From NCBI GenBank assembly GCA_947846985.1, contig CANTUZ010000004.1, forward strand, positions 5,384,927-5,448,926: a DNA stretch of 64,000 bases. Reading direction: 5' to 3'. The position numbers were made by a program, and so were the translations under genes. This document shows positions 28,426 to 40,964 of this stretch, one piece after another. Below the pieces are notes generated by a model that worked only from the letters and a program-made list of their open reading frames with translations, was not told the DNA's origin and made no database searches. The first letter of the stretch is position 1; each line of letters opens with the position of its first letter. This DNA is from Fratercula arctica (lineage: Eukaryota; Chordata; Aves; Charadriiformes; Alcidae).

Positions 28426-31400
28426 GAAGAAGATTCATGTCATAAGCCTATAACACTGTTTGAATGTAGAATGTTACTTCTAAAAAAAATCCATACTGTT
28501 CTCTAAAGGATCTAACCTTGCAAAGTGCAGCCAGACAATAATGATAAGTGCCTTGAAAGGCTTGTAAGAAAAATCCTTCCCTGATGTCTATGAGCACAAC
28601 ATTAATAGTATTCTTATCAAAGATGGAATCTTGTTGCAATAAAGTGTGGTATGCTTTGTGTAAGGAAATACAGAAACTCACAGGAGATCTGTCATTAAAG
28701 ATAATAGCCAATATTCAAGCTCATGGGGATTTTTTCCTGCCTAAAGAGATTTGGTGAAAATCCTTATATCTCCACATCAAATAACATGTGAGAAGACAGA
28801 GAAGCCCCAAAAATGCCATATCAGAATAGACTTAGTGATGACAAAAAAAGAAAAAAAAAAGATAAAATGTCCCTATCTCAGCTGGATCAAACTTCTGATT
28901 CTTATTGTTAGTGTAAAGAGACTGTAAAAATCATATTAAGAAATGTGAAAATGGTACTGACTGAATAAGTAGCAATATTTTTAATATGCAATATGCATGT
29001 GCTATACCTCCATCAGAAATTATTTTAGGATGGCTTTTAATATATCTGCTTGAATATTTCAAAATATTCCTCTTTGGAAAACTGAGTTTTGAACTTAGTA
29101 GTTTCGGGGAGAATGTCTGTGTTTTCATAAGGAAAAGTCCCAAGCTTTCTGGGTTTTTTGATTGATTGGGTTTTGTTTTTGTTTTTTTTTAAGCCCCCCC
29201 TCACCCTAACTGAACAACTTTCAGTGTTCATATTTCACTTCTGTGATACAGAAAATCACAAAAAAGCCACCCAGAACTGTAGCTGCAGATAATATATTTT
29301 TTGTGTTCTCAGTACTGCTTTCCCTGCATTTTAATTTTGGCCTTATCTCCCTTTCTTTTTCCCTCTGCCTTGTTTCTCTGTTCCCTTTTGCAAGATATCA
29401 AGACACAAACTAAAAATTCATAGTTTTAAATTACATATGCAGGGTAGCAAACAGTACTCTGGTCTGCAAGTAAAGTTACTTAAAAAATAATCAGAGTTTA
29501 TCTAATTGTGCCTTTATTGGGTCTATTAAGTAAAAAAAATAATCACGATACCTACACAGATTTGTAATGTACTTTGCATGTGCCCTACACTGCCTATTTC
29601 TGATAGGGAATGACTAGGAAGTGTGATTGTAAGGAAAGAGAATAATAATTTCCTATAATGAGACATTTTTATTTTTCTGTGTAGTGGATTCACTGCCCTC
29701 TACTGCTTAAGATGAGAGCAAAGCCATTAGGGAACAGCTTCACTTCTCTCAACAAGCAACTGGAACATAACCCAACTTGGAAAACCTGTAATAAGAAAAT
29801 AGTAGTCTCACCTGGTTCTTAAGCAAAATTAAACTTTGTATCAGTAGTAAAACTTGCCATTAAAATAACACGCAATTAGATTGTTATTATCTCATTAAAA
29901 TAAAATGTTTGAACTACATTATACTGCTTTGTTCAAAGGGCACAGTATGTGTGTGCACTCAAGCAACAGAAGGAAAAAAACCCAGTAATTACCAAGAAAT
30001 TGAGACATGTAGAGTCTTGGATCTTCAGTAACATTTAATGTTTAAAACCCCGCTCTGACTTCAGACCTAACAGCAAATGAAGATCTAGTCAATACATTCA
30101 TTTGAGGAAACATGGGTGTTTACTTAAAGTGAGATTTAGTCATCTTTGACTATAAGGGTACTTAGACAACTGATCAGATGTCGACATCTGAAACCAAGAC
30201 TTTGGATGTGTCCATATAATACAAGGGAAAGTACATCTTCCAGCTCTGGACAAGCTCTTCAAAACCCACTAAAATAGTGTAATATCTCACCTTACTATAA
30301 GGTAATTTAACTTAAGGTTGAATGGCAATATGGAATTTCACCAGCCTACTTTCAATACCTAAGCTAGCTTGTTCAAAGAGGAATTTGGGCCTTCTGGTGG
30401 CGATCAACATGATACGTAGATCCAGATTTTAAAAGTGCAAGGAGGTTTTGAACTGTGTTTAGTATACAGGGCGATTTTCAGTAAAGCACAGACTTTACTC
30501 AAAAAAACCTGTGACTTGTATATAAATATTTGATGTATGTAAGATGTAACGGCATAATGTAATGGTACTTATGTCATTGAACTCATGAGAAGTATAACAA
30601 CAGCAACAAGGGCAGTAACAAGGTGAAAATGGCAAGTATATTTTTATCTCAAGTTATCAGCTGGTGACAATATCATCACGCCTATTCCAATAGCATAATT
30701 TCACATTGCAAATATGCAAATCCCAATTCAACAGCTTGCTGAGCACTTCTCACTCTGCTCAAAATATACAAGTAGTGTCACACTGCAGCTTAAGATGTTC
30801 TGAGGAATCACCGTAACTTGCCAAGACAAACTGATAAGGAAGAGAGGCAGCTAACACCAGCTGATTAATAATCCACAGGAAGTACTCTACACTGAGGTGT
30901 GGCTTTGTGCATTTTTTGTAAAAATAGTTTTCATCTTAAGCAACTATCATACCCTGTATTCTATAAGAGTCCTCACTGATGCTGCTTCTTAAGCAGCCAC
31001 GTTCAGACTGTGTTTGGAAAACCATCTTTACTCACTCATATTGAATGCTGCCCATTCCCTGCTAGGCAGCTATCAGTCTTTCCTCCCTCTCCTGATACTA
31101 TCTTTACTTTTTTAGTAAAAGGCACGTCTTCCCTAGACGTTACTCCATGTCTTAGCTGTATATGTGGCTGGGGAATGACAGTTTCCGCTCTTTTCATCAT
31201 CACTATGAGCTACTTCAACTACTTTTTATTTTGATACAAGACCTCCTAAAGAACCCAGTCGAGATCAGTTATTGTCCTCTGTCAGTTACAGCATACATGT
31301 GGTTTGCATACAGACCTCTAACATGGGAATCTATATAATGACACTTTAAAAAAAAAATAATTATTATCATACACAATGACTCTATTGTAGCCAAAGGCAC

Positions 31401-31615
31401 CATGGCCATGATCACCTACACGCAATCGTTAGTACCATTATTATCTTGGTGCTCTCAAAGACATATAGAGGAAACTCCCCACCCTGAGGATTGCACCACA
31501 TATGTTTACATATAAAGTTTTAATGACAAACACATATGATCACATACAGACACATATTACCAAGAGGAAGTCATTAAAGATAATACTGAAGTCTGACATT
31601 GGAGAGGAGAAGGAA

Positions 31616-31634
31616 GGGGGGGGGGGGGGGGGGG
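31616..31634 (+). repeat. Poly-G run (19 bases)
   Basis: Nineteen uninterrupted G on the transcribed-sense strand, followed by C and a further GGGG. It could form a G-quadruplex in DNA or in the pre-mRNA, and its length is unreliable in sequencing. Confidence 0.95.
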
Positions 31635-31903
31635 CGGGGCTGAAATCCAGGATACAAACCCCTAAAGACTCTTCTGCTCTTCTTGAAAGAAATTTTCATA
31701 CTATTCAAGAAATTCACTGAAATCTTTATTTAGTCTGAGACAAGAATTTTGAAAGGGTGAATACTTGAGAAGTGAAAGGAGCTGTTAATTCAGAGTGACT
31801 GTGGAAAGTTTTGAGTTTCATCTTTCTGGACAACAGGATATGCACAGCTCCCACTGGGGACTGTATATTGACCACCACTCTTGTTGGGTTGTTTTTGGTT
31901 TTG

Positions 31904-31921
31904 TTTTTTTTTTTTTTTTTT
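31904..31921. repeat. Poly-T run (18 bases)
   Basis: Uninterrupted T run after a GTTTTTGGTTTTG stretch; simple repeat. Confidence 0.95.
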
Positions 31922-32262
31922 AAATGCTCATTACATTGTCCCCACCATTCTAGTATCTTAAATGTCATATTGTTGAATAAATAATAAAAGAATTACAAGC
32001 ATTGCCTATACAGTTGCTTCTTCCAAACTTAGACGTACTCTAATGGAAAAATAATTATTTAGCATTTTCCCTCAGTCTCATTTCTTTCACCCAGTTTGTT
32101 TTCCTTCTTGTACTGGACTCTCAGAACAAGTACTATGGCAAATATGTTTCTAAAACAGCTACACAAAAGGCCTTCAGGATTAGTAATATGTTTATAAATA
32201 TTTTGGAAGTTAGTGACTTTTCAAATAAATCTTTAACCTTAACTAAGTTCAGGCTTACACAA

Positions 32263-32275
32263 ACACACACACACA
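32263..32275. repeat. (AC)6 dinucleotide repeat
   Basis: Six AC units, short but perfect. Confidence 0.85.
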
Positions 32276-33236
32276 ATACAGCTGTTTTCTGTAACATGCT
32301 ACATTTTGTACTGCTGAGTTAACCGTCAGCTATTTAGAGGAGGCCTGATGAAATCATTGTACAATCATGACTTACAGACTGATGGTGTTTGTTTACAGCA
32401 TAATGGTGTTGCTTAATCTTATTTATCTCCTACAGCAGCATTTCGGTAAGAAGATGCTGCTTCTTTTAGAGAGTCTTAAAGGACACCTTGGGCTTTCCAC
32501 CTCCCTCTCTGTACCTTTTAAAGATTTTTTTCCTTTTAATTTGGAGAATATGTTATTGTTTGACATGACTGGAGAATACTATGCACTGAAAACAAAAGCA
32601 TGCTTATCTAGAGGTGCGTGAGAGAGAGACATTAGAATAAAGTGAACGAAAAAAATTGCAGAGTCAGTTTCTAATGGTATTCAATCAAATTTTGAAGTTA
32701 ATATAAAATAAGAGTTTGTAATTAGAACAGAAAGATAAACCAATTTGAATGATCAAATATGTATCCTTGCACTCACCATTTTAGATGATCAATCGATGAC
32801 GACTAAAATTTCAGGTCTGAAGTCATGTCTGCTTGGTTTTCAGCTCTTTTGACTCTTTTCTTCAACATACCCAGCCGATGGAGGGGAAAAAGTTCAAGGG
32901 ATTCAAGTTTATATACCTTGCTGTAAGCAAACACAAAAAGAGCTTACCTCAGTTAAGATTTCGCTTTCTCTGGTCCAAAAGTTAACCTTGGAGCTTATAG
33001 TCCTTTATTATTGCTTTGGACTAGGCATCTGTATATTAGTGCATTTGTAATTACATTTTACAAAGGGAAATACTGTATATGATAGATTTATGTCACTATT
33101 AAAAAGTTACTGTTGATCAAATGGAGGTTTTTATTTATTTAGCAATTACCAGTTCTAATCTCCCTCTGTATGACAGTTAACAAAATGAAAATAAACGCAA
33201 GTGCAGAACAGTATCTTACAAGTAGAGCATGAAACT

Positions 33237-33276
33237 TCCAGTGGAAATCACACTGAGAAAGTTAATTGAGAATACA
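33237..33276 (+). repeat. Dispersed 40-bp direct repeat, copy 1
   Basis: It agrees with 34988-35027 at 36 of 40 positions, the last 23 being the same. The similarity does not extend visibly on either side, so the source element is unknown. Confidence 0.7.
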
Positions 33277-33904
33277 TTAAGACAACTGACTGATCAGATG
33301 TACAACATTTTAACAACTGTCTTTTCAGCATCATAAAATTGCTAGGTTTATTAATAAAAGTGACAAGGATAAAGTCCGCTACCACCTGAATGCATAGCCA
33401 ACAAAAGTCAGAAGTAACCTCTAAAATCTCAGCCAGTTACTTGGTTGGGAAACAGTGTAGAGATTTGTTTAATCCCAGAAGGAAACTGTTCAGGAACTGG
33501 GGAGAGGCAGCCTGGGATTCCTGTCTGAGACAGCTGCAAAGTGGATCAAATTAGGAACATATCTTTGCTGCAGAGTAAGCCAGCAGTACTGATGACATTT
33601 AGGAAGGAAGAGGGACTGCCATGGGAAGATTTCTTGGGTGCTTTCTCAGTGAGGCAAGGGCAGGTATATAGAGGCACTTCATAGGAGAGAGGGAGGAGAA
33701 AGTTTCGACTCAGAGCAGAGTTAGGAGCTTCAACACAGACTGGGAAGGATGAGGAGCTGGCTTCTGGGGCGTTACTCCAGGAATGAATATGACATTGCAA
33801 AAGGCCTTTAGCAGAACCATATTGTAGAGTTATGACCAAGTTCCTTAAGTTTATCATGATTAATCCCTTACAATTCCTGCAATTATCTTCAAATTTTTAT
33901 AGCT

Positions 33905-34084
33905 CGCATCCGGATGCTGGATGTTCTAATGACAAAGGAACAGAACGCAGTTCTGGCACGTTTGCACTAAAACCAGCCTTCAAATTTGTGCCCATTTGCC
34001 GCTACGGGGCACTGTTGCTTCGTTTAAAGGCGCGGAGAAGTGGGACAGTTCACCTCTCCCTCTTCAGCTAACGGATCTCTTTCG
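33905..34084. other. CpG-enriched intronic cluster
   Basis: Eleven CpG dinucleotides fall within about 180 bp (including CCGG, GCGCGG and TTCGAA) in surroundings where CpG is rare. It is too short for a classical CpG island. It could be an internal promoter, an enhancer or chance. Confidence 0.45.
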
Positions 34085-34987
34085 AATTTATTCCCTGTAC
34101 TAACAACATAACAAAATGCCACAATGCCACAACTGTTCTGTTCCTGCCCTATATTTAAAAGCAATATAGTTAGTACATAAAGCTGATTTCACCAATAAAT
34201 CTGCAAGGGTACCAGTGTGCACAATAGTTTGGCTAGAGCGGCAGCTCCCCGTAATACTTCAACTGCTTCTCGTACTTTTAATAATAAGCCAGGACTGGTA
34301 TGTCACTGTATTCAAAAGCATTCCAAATGCACATTTCAATGTCAATAATCATATTTCTTCTGAATAACAAATGTCAAAGTAGAGAGTGTTATTTCTCCTG
34401 CTATTCCTGGTTCAGTGCATTGGCTGGATGAAGGAATTTCCCTAGCTCAAACTATTCAGCAATTGCTGCCTATGCTTCTGCTTTGCCACCAACTAGTCTG
34501 CCCTGTCTTATTTTCTGCATGACACAAGACTGCTGTCTTTCCTTATGTTACTGGAATGCAGACATCACTTCCAGTTGCTGTGTTTTTTCACCCCTAATTC
34601 AGATAGTCTAGCTCTTCATAATTTTATTCACTTGAAGCCAAACAGGCTATGTCACAGATAGCTAGACAACATAAAAACAAAAGTAGAAACCCAAGGCAAA
34701 TTAAGACCAGCATCAGTTCAGTTCTGCCTCCAATTTAAAATTCATCACAGGAGCTGTGTCAGACTACAGCAGAAATGGACCCAGCATCCTTAATTTAGGT
34801 CTGTTACCCCATCTAGTCCTCAATTTTCAAGCAAAACCATATTGGCCCCAGCTGCTGTCCTAACATTGGCAACAGTTGCTAAAACCAATGTTACCTGGGC
34901 TGCCTCTGAAAGTTCAACCAGACCAGAAAGTCTCCTGTGCTTCATAGACAAATTATTCCCTGGAAGCCAAACAGTTCCTGTTAAAAC

Positions 34988-35027
34988 TGCAGTAGAAATG
35001 ACATTGAGAAAGTTAATTGAGAATACA
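34988..35027 (+). repeat. Dispersed 40-bp direct repeat, copy 2
   Basis: Partner of 33237-33276, in the same orientation and about 1.75 kb away. Confidence 0.7.
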
Positions 35028-37782
35028 GGCTTAACCAAATCTGTTCAGACCTTTCTCCTATCTATTAATACAAAAATAGGCATCAAGGGTAACAGAGTTA
35101 TGTGTTTGCTGGATGATTCTATATGAGGAAAAAATAGGTTTCAGAAGGCGGCTCCCGAGCAAGCCAGCATTTCAGACACTGCTCCATTCTTCTGCCATTA
35201 ACTGTGAATACCATTCTTACCCCACCTGACCACTCTATCTGATTGTTCTTCTGCAGCACCCAATCAGTTTAGGTGCATTTTTTACTCTGGATAAGCAATA
35301 ACACTGTAGTTGGAAAGACTGAATCTGTAACATCAAGTTTTACCTAGTTTCCCATAAAGGACATGACAGTAATTTGTTGGTTTTTCTCAGTGTTGTCATC
35401 TGTTAGCATACTAAGTTGTCTTTTGGCACCAAACTGTGCTTGGAACTAACTCTTCCCTCTTGCATCATCATTCGTGATAAAGAGCCTGCTCTGACATTTT
35501 TAATGGCTAAAGCAATTGTTTCAAGAATGTGTGAGAAATTAGAATATTAAAAACTAAATACTGCGTCTTCAGTTCTCCTCTCACTTCCTCCCCCCTAAAA
35601 GACATGCAAGTCAGAGTATCTTTGTGTTTTCCAGTTTTACACAGAATTTTTCTCTCCCACTAAGTAACAAGCATTCTCATATATTATAAAAAAGTAATGG
35701 TCTCCCAGCACAGCCTTATATAGCTCTTTGAGTAGAATCTCTCTCTAAAAATAGAAATCTCTTTGACATTGAAGCTCCAGGCAGCATGGGAACTGTTGCA
35801 TTTCAAGCTGAAGCTTTTGGAAAGCGCACTCTGGATTTCCTTTACAAGTGTCCCACAAACGTGCAAAATGCGCAACCTGTCCTGTCATGAACTTTGAGTA
35901 AACGAGATTTTGTTTGCGGCCAGTGCTATTGCAGCAATAGTTTCTTAGAAACAAGCAATAAAAAAAGAATGCAGCACTGGCAAAAGGTGCTGGATTTACA
36001 GCTCTGCAAAAATAACACCCTTTCGTTTCCCCCCCTGCCCTCGTACACAACTGCCAGCCTCTCCCAGGCTGCCTGACTGGGCAAGATCCCCTGAGTTAAG
36101 CCCAACACTTGCACTGAGGACAGAAGGACAGATGAAAACAAGCAAACAGAAATCTCGCACATCAGTGTGGCAGTTTTTCCAGTTCTCAGGCAGACGCTCC
36201 TCTTGGGAATACACAGAAAGGAAAGGGCAGGGGGAACACAAATCCTCTTGGTCCGGCTTTTGAACATGCTGGCAACTTACTCTTATTAAGTCAGGGACAG
36301 AAAAAGCCAACTCTGCCAGCATGCCTGAATTGGAGACTGTAAGAATAGCCGGTCCAATTCTTCAGAGCACTAAGTCCAGGAGTATTAAACAGAGCTCAGC
36401 ACCTCTGTATCAGACTTGCTCAGACACAACTGTGCAAGGGCAAGAGCCGCAGATGGACTATTGATGTGGGAGCCAGAAATCTGTCTCAGCTTCCACAGTT
36501 ACACTCTGAGAAAAGCAGTATTTCCTCAATATTCTGACTTCAACCATCCATTTGCCATGCCAAAAAAGTTATTCTTCGGTCACTGTAATATTTCCCTGGG
36601 AGCATATTTAACATGAAACTGAAAGTGGTGTTATTTCCAAATTAACAAATACAAGTGAGTACTGATCTTAAAATCTGAATGAGGAGATGGGTATATGATT
36701 CTAGTCTACCTTGAGAGAGGATTTTTCAGCCTTCAGTTCCAGGGCAAGTCTCATGCTCTGCTTGCGAGATACTTCATTTTTACTCTGGTTGGCCCCACAC
36801 TGGAATTCTGATACATAGCCTTACACAGTATTTTATTTAAGAGCTGAAAGGCAGCTCCTGAATACTAAATTCCCATGTCAATTTTATGAAACATGCACAA
36901 ATTGATAAATGGGTTCAAAGACTGCCTACACAAGAAAGGACTGAGGGGGCAACAAAGTAAGTCTTTGCAACAGACATGCTTATTCCTATTTTTTTTATAA
37001 TTATTTTGAGTTAAAGCCATTTCAGACTAAACCACTGAAAAAGAAGGAAGAATTTTATGTGATGGTTTGCAACAATTCAACTATGACCATCTTAAAGCTT
37101 GATCAAATTAAATTAAGGTGAATTCTGAATATATTCTAAGCCTAAAAAAACCGAGACCCAGATAGGGAAATCTTCATGGCAGATTATGGGTTTAATTGTT
37201 TAATTAAAAGCTCAGGTCTAAATAAGTTGCTCAGTGTTGTTATCAGGCAAGTGGTAAAGTCCACAGAGGGAATATTTTTGTCTCCTACTTCCTTGGAGGC
37301 TTCAGAAACATCTCGTGAGAGTCTCCAGCCACCATTTCCCCCCTCATTAGGGCCTCCAGCACAAGCAGAGAAACCTTGTCTCTGTTGGTAGAGCAAACCA
37401 GAAGCAGAGCACTGACCTCCCCTGGTAGGCATGCATATCCTTGGTGGGCATTCACCCTCTCAGCCATTATTTCTGCTTTCCTGGCCACCCCTATTTGAGA
37501 CACCAGGGAGAGGTGAGGCTTCTGAACAGCCAAATTCCCTCATGAGTCACATAAAAGGAGCCATCCAGGACAGCAGCCAGGTGACAGTGGAAGGCCTCTA
37601 CATGAACCAATGTACTGGCATTCACCAAGCATTCACCCGGTTTGGCAGAGCTTTCCTTTCTAAGACCAAGATGGGCTGGTCTGATATTGCCCTCAGTTTT
37701 AAAAAGTTGTTTCAAAACATCACACACTAAATGTGAGGGATGCTAAGTAAATTAGAAGACTGATAACTGGGTTTGCATACTT

Positions 37783-37806
37783 TTTGTTTGTTTGTTTGTT
37801 TGTTTG
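37783..37806. repeat. (TTTG)6 tetranucleotide repeat
   Basis: Six perfect TTTG units, preceded by extra T; a microsatellite likely to vary in length. Confidence 0.93.
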
Positions 37807-40800
37807 TTTAAATACTGAGTCCTGGGAAATTTGTCTGAAACTCTGTCATGTCTAAAGCCATTAGCCAATATAAATTTGTCCATAAACTGTCTAAGATATG
37901 AGGAATTGGGCAAGTAGAGAAATGTCAGGGAATAGTGAAATTTGGATGAAATAGCGAAATAGGCAACTCTGAAATTTGGTCAGTAGAGAATTTTCCAGGG
38001 AAGTAGAGAAGCTTCAGTCTAGCTGAATTATTTTGAGAAGTGAAAGAAATAAAAATAGTTCAAGAGAGAACAACATGGTGGAGTTTAATGTGAAATCCAT
38101 CTTTCGCAGAGGACTATTACCATAACTGTGAGTTTTATTTAGATGAACAGTCCAGCTAAAGATGATTGCAAGTAACAGGAGCTGGAACTTAGTTCCTGTA
38201 TTGAACTCTCAGCTGAGTCTGGGCCACTGTTTGATTCATACTTCTCCAATGACTTGGAGCTTTGTGCTTTCCTTTGAAGATTAGGCATTGGCCACTTTAT
38301 TTGTTCACAAGACAATAACTGTTTAATGTATATTATCTGGGTGCTGCATTTACCAGATGTTTGTGTTATTTGGTTTCTTTGAACAATCTGATTCATTTGT
38401 GCTAATGCAGTCCCAAACGCCCCCCTACCCTGTAATTTGAGATCTGGCCCAATTGTGCTTAGCATTGTACACACAGAAAGCTCTCATAATAAACACAGCG
38501 CCACTGCTTTCTCTATTGGAAGTGAGGCAAAGCTTCTAGTTACCTCTTCATGATCCTTCTGGTGTTGACTGAACCGCTGCCTCGGCACTGAGGCAAGTAG
38601 CAAGAAATACATCACTGGGCACACATTTCAGTATAACCTTGACATCATTGACAGTGATAGCTACAGCCCTCACTGAAACAGAAACCTGCAAGACGGCATT
38701 TGTTTCTTCTTGTTGCCTTTGCTATTCCTTTTGGGAGGATGATCATATGCCATGCTTGTATATTTGCAAACTCATGACATAATGTTAAGGGATTGTCATA
38801 AACAATACCATTTCAGGGAATGGACTGAGGAGACTGAAAAACGATTTCATTTTAACTGTCACTGGAGTAGTTTTGCTCTAAGGATTAAATGTGTCATCTC
38901 ATATCCAGATTTGTAACGAGAACCCTCAGTCCCTCCCTGCCTGTTCCCTGTCCCCCCACTTCAAGAAAATTTGGGCAGATGACCAACGGAGTGAAAATGA
39001 GACAGGGGAGCCACACAAGACAGAGCAATTGATACAGGATATGAAGCTAGGAATGAGTGGGTTTGACAAAGTGCACACTAGTAGCTGAGTGGCTCATTGC
39101 CTGCTAGTAGGATGGATTTATGGCCTGTATGTCACTAGAAGCCAGTCATCCCCACCACCACCCCAAAAACCCCCCGCACCCTTTGTGTCCCCCTGCAAAC
39201 ATGACTTAGTCTGAAAGGCAGGTAACAGGACAAACCACCAAATTCCATTAACACGCTTTGGACTAAACTGAGGAAAGTACAGAGATCTCCAGAAAACTCT
39301 TTCGCTCCAAGTCACCATTCTCCCACCAAACCCGAAAGATTTTCACATCTCAGCACTGCTCTTATTGCAGCACTGGGTAACTTTGCAGCTGGTAATAGAG
39401 TCTTTTCTCTTATTCAAATAAACTCTCTTTTCTTCCTTGGTCCACAGCAAGGAAGGTGCCAAAAGTGGTCTGAAGCTCCCAATAATGTTCCTGGGACGAT
39501 GTACACTCTACTATTGCTCAGGCCTGTGCTAAAGGGCAGCCAAAAGCTGTCCTAGCATAAAACTGCGAATTATCAGACTCAGCCCAATGGCTCTGCATGC
39601 TCTGTAATCAGTCATAGCTGGGACTTGCAAATCTGCTTCAGATCTCATTCATAAACTTCTTCTCAGAAGGTAGTTAATCCTAGATTATGTAGTTTATTTT
39701 ACAGATCTGAGGTACGGGAAAACTAGCTGCAGCTGAAACTCACAAGCCCGCCTCCGTTCTCCTGAGACAAACCTCAGGACAACTCCAAACTTCACAGAAG
39801 CCCAGGGCAGTCCAGGCAAAGCAAGGAACCACCTATTAAGTTTGGAACCCATTTAATGATAGCTGAATGCAAGCTTGCTCAGTGTGAACGCTGCTCTCGC
39901 AGCAAACAGCAAGCATGCTTACTAAGCCCATGTTAGGCCCAAGGGCTCTGCCAGCATAACCCACTCCAAGAATGGTGCTTATTTGCCACCTGACATCCTT
40001 AGTCATCACAACAACAATGCCCAAGTTTGGGCTGTTCCTCTAATGCTGGTCTGAGTCTGGAACCTCAGTTCCACACTGTCACCTGTAACTGAAAACAGTG
40101 TCCACATCAGCACATTACACACGTGACCATGCTGCAAAAGCAGTAAGAGATTTTGCTCTTTAAATCACATCTGGAAGTTTGGAAAGAAGTCTCAACAGGC
40201 CTCTGGATAGCTAATGTTGATTTTAATTAGGTCAGAACATGGCGCTCTGTGTCAGAGGCCTAGAAAAATCAAGTGTTGTATCAATGTTTTAAAAGGATAA
40301 ACACAACTAATTATATGTTCTGACATCAGATCTGACTCTATTAATGGAAGAGTCAGTACGGTGACTCAAAGAATCAGGAATATGCAATTAATGATTATGG
40401 AAGATTGCATATTTGAGTTCTCTCCCAACTCTGTCAGGGAAACCTGTAATCATGTTGATGTAACATGCTTTTTCTAAGGACTTGCCATAGCACCACAGAT
40501 TTTGCCTGAGAAATTGAAAACAGCTCATTCCTAAACCACTTAACAGTACATATTCAGTTTGTTCTAGTTTACAGTTAAAGCTATATGAATGTATTTTAGA
40601 GCTAAAGACAGTCTCCTGACTCCAGCACCCTACCCTCTGTTTTTGCCTCCTCTCTTTTTGCCTCCATTTGCCTCCAAAGACCTGCAACTCCTCTTCCTAG
40701 AGGATGGCAGTTCCTGGCATGGTTGAGGCATATCTGCTCAGTATCTTCCTCATACAGTTATCCCACTTTCTAGTTCTGCAGCTAGCCCATACATCTTCGC

Positions 40801-40942
40801 TTTACAGCACTGCATGATGTGATACAAACTCATCAGAATGGACTAAAATATACCATATATCATGTATCTCACAGTTAAATAAAGAGGAAGTATATGGCCA
40901 CTTTTCCCCCTTCCTTCTCATTTATGGGGAGAGGAAGAATCC

Positions 40943-40964
40943 TTTTTTTTTTTTTTTTTTTTTT
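40943..40964. repeat. Poly-T run (22 bases)
   Basis: Uninterrupted T run followed by CCCCC; simple repeat with no retrocopy-like sequence beside it. Confidence 0.95.

Noticed and set aside
37176..37730. Overlapping open frames on both strands, considered as an old transposon or exon
   Set aside because: I could not match any frame to a transposon or gene family; the overlap on both strands reflects local base composition.
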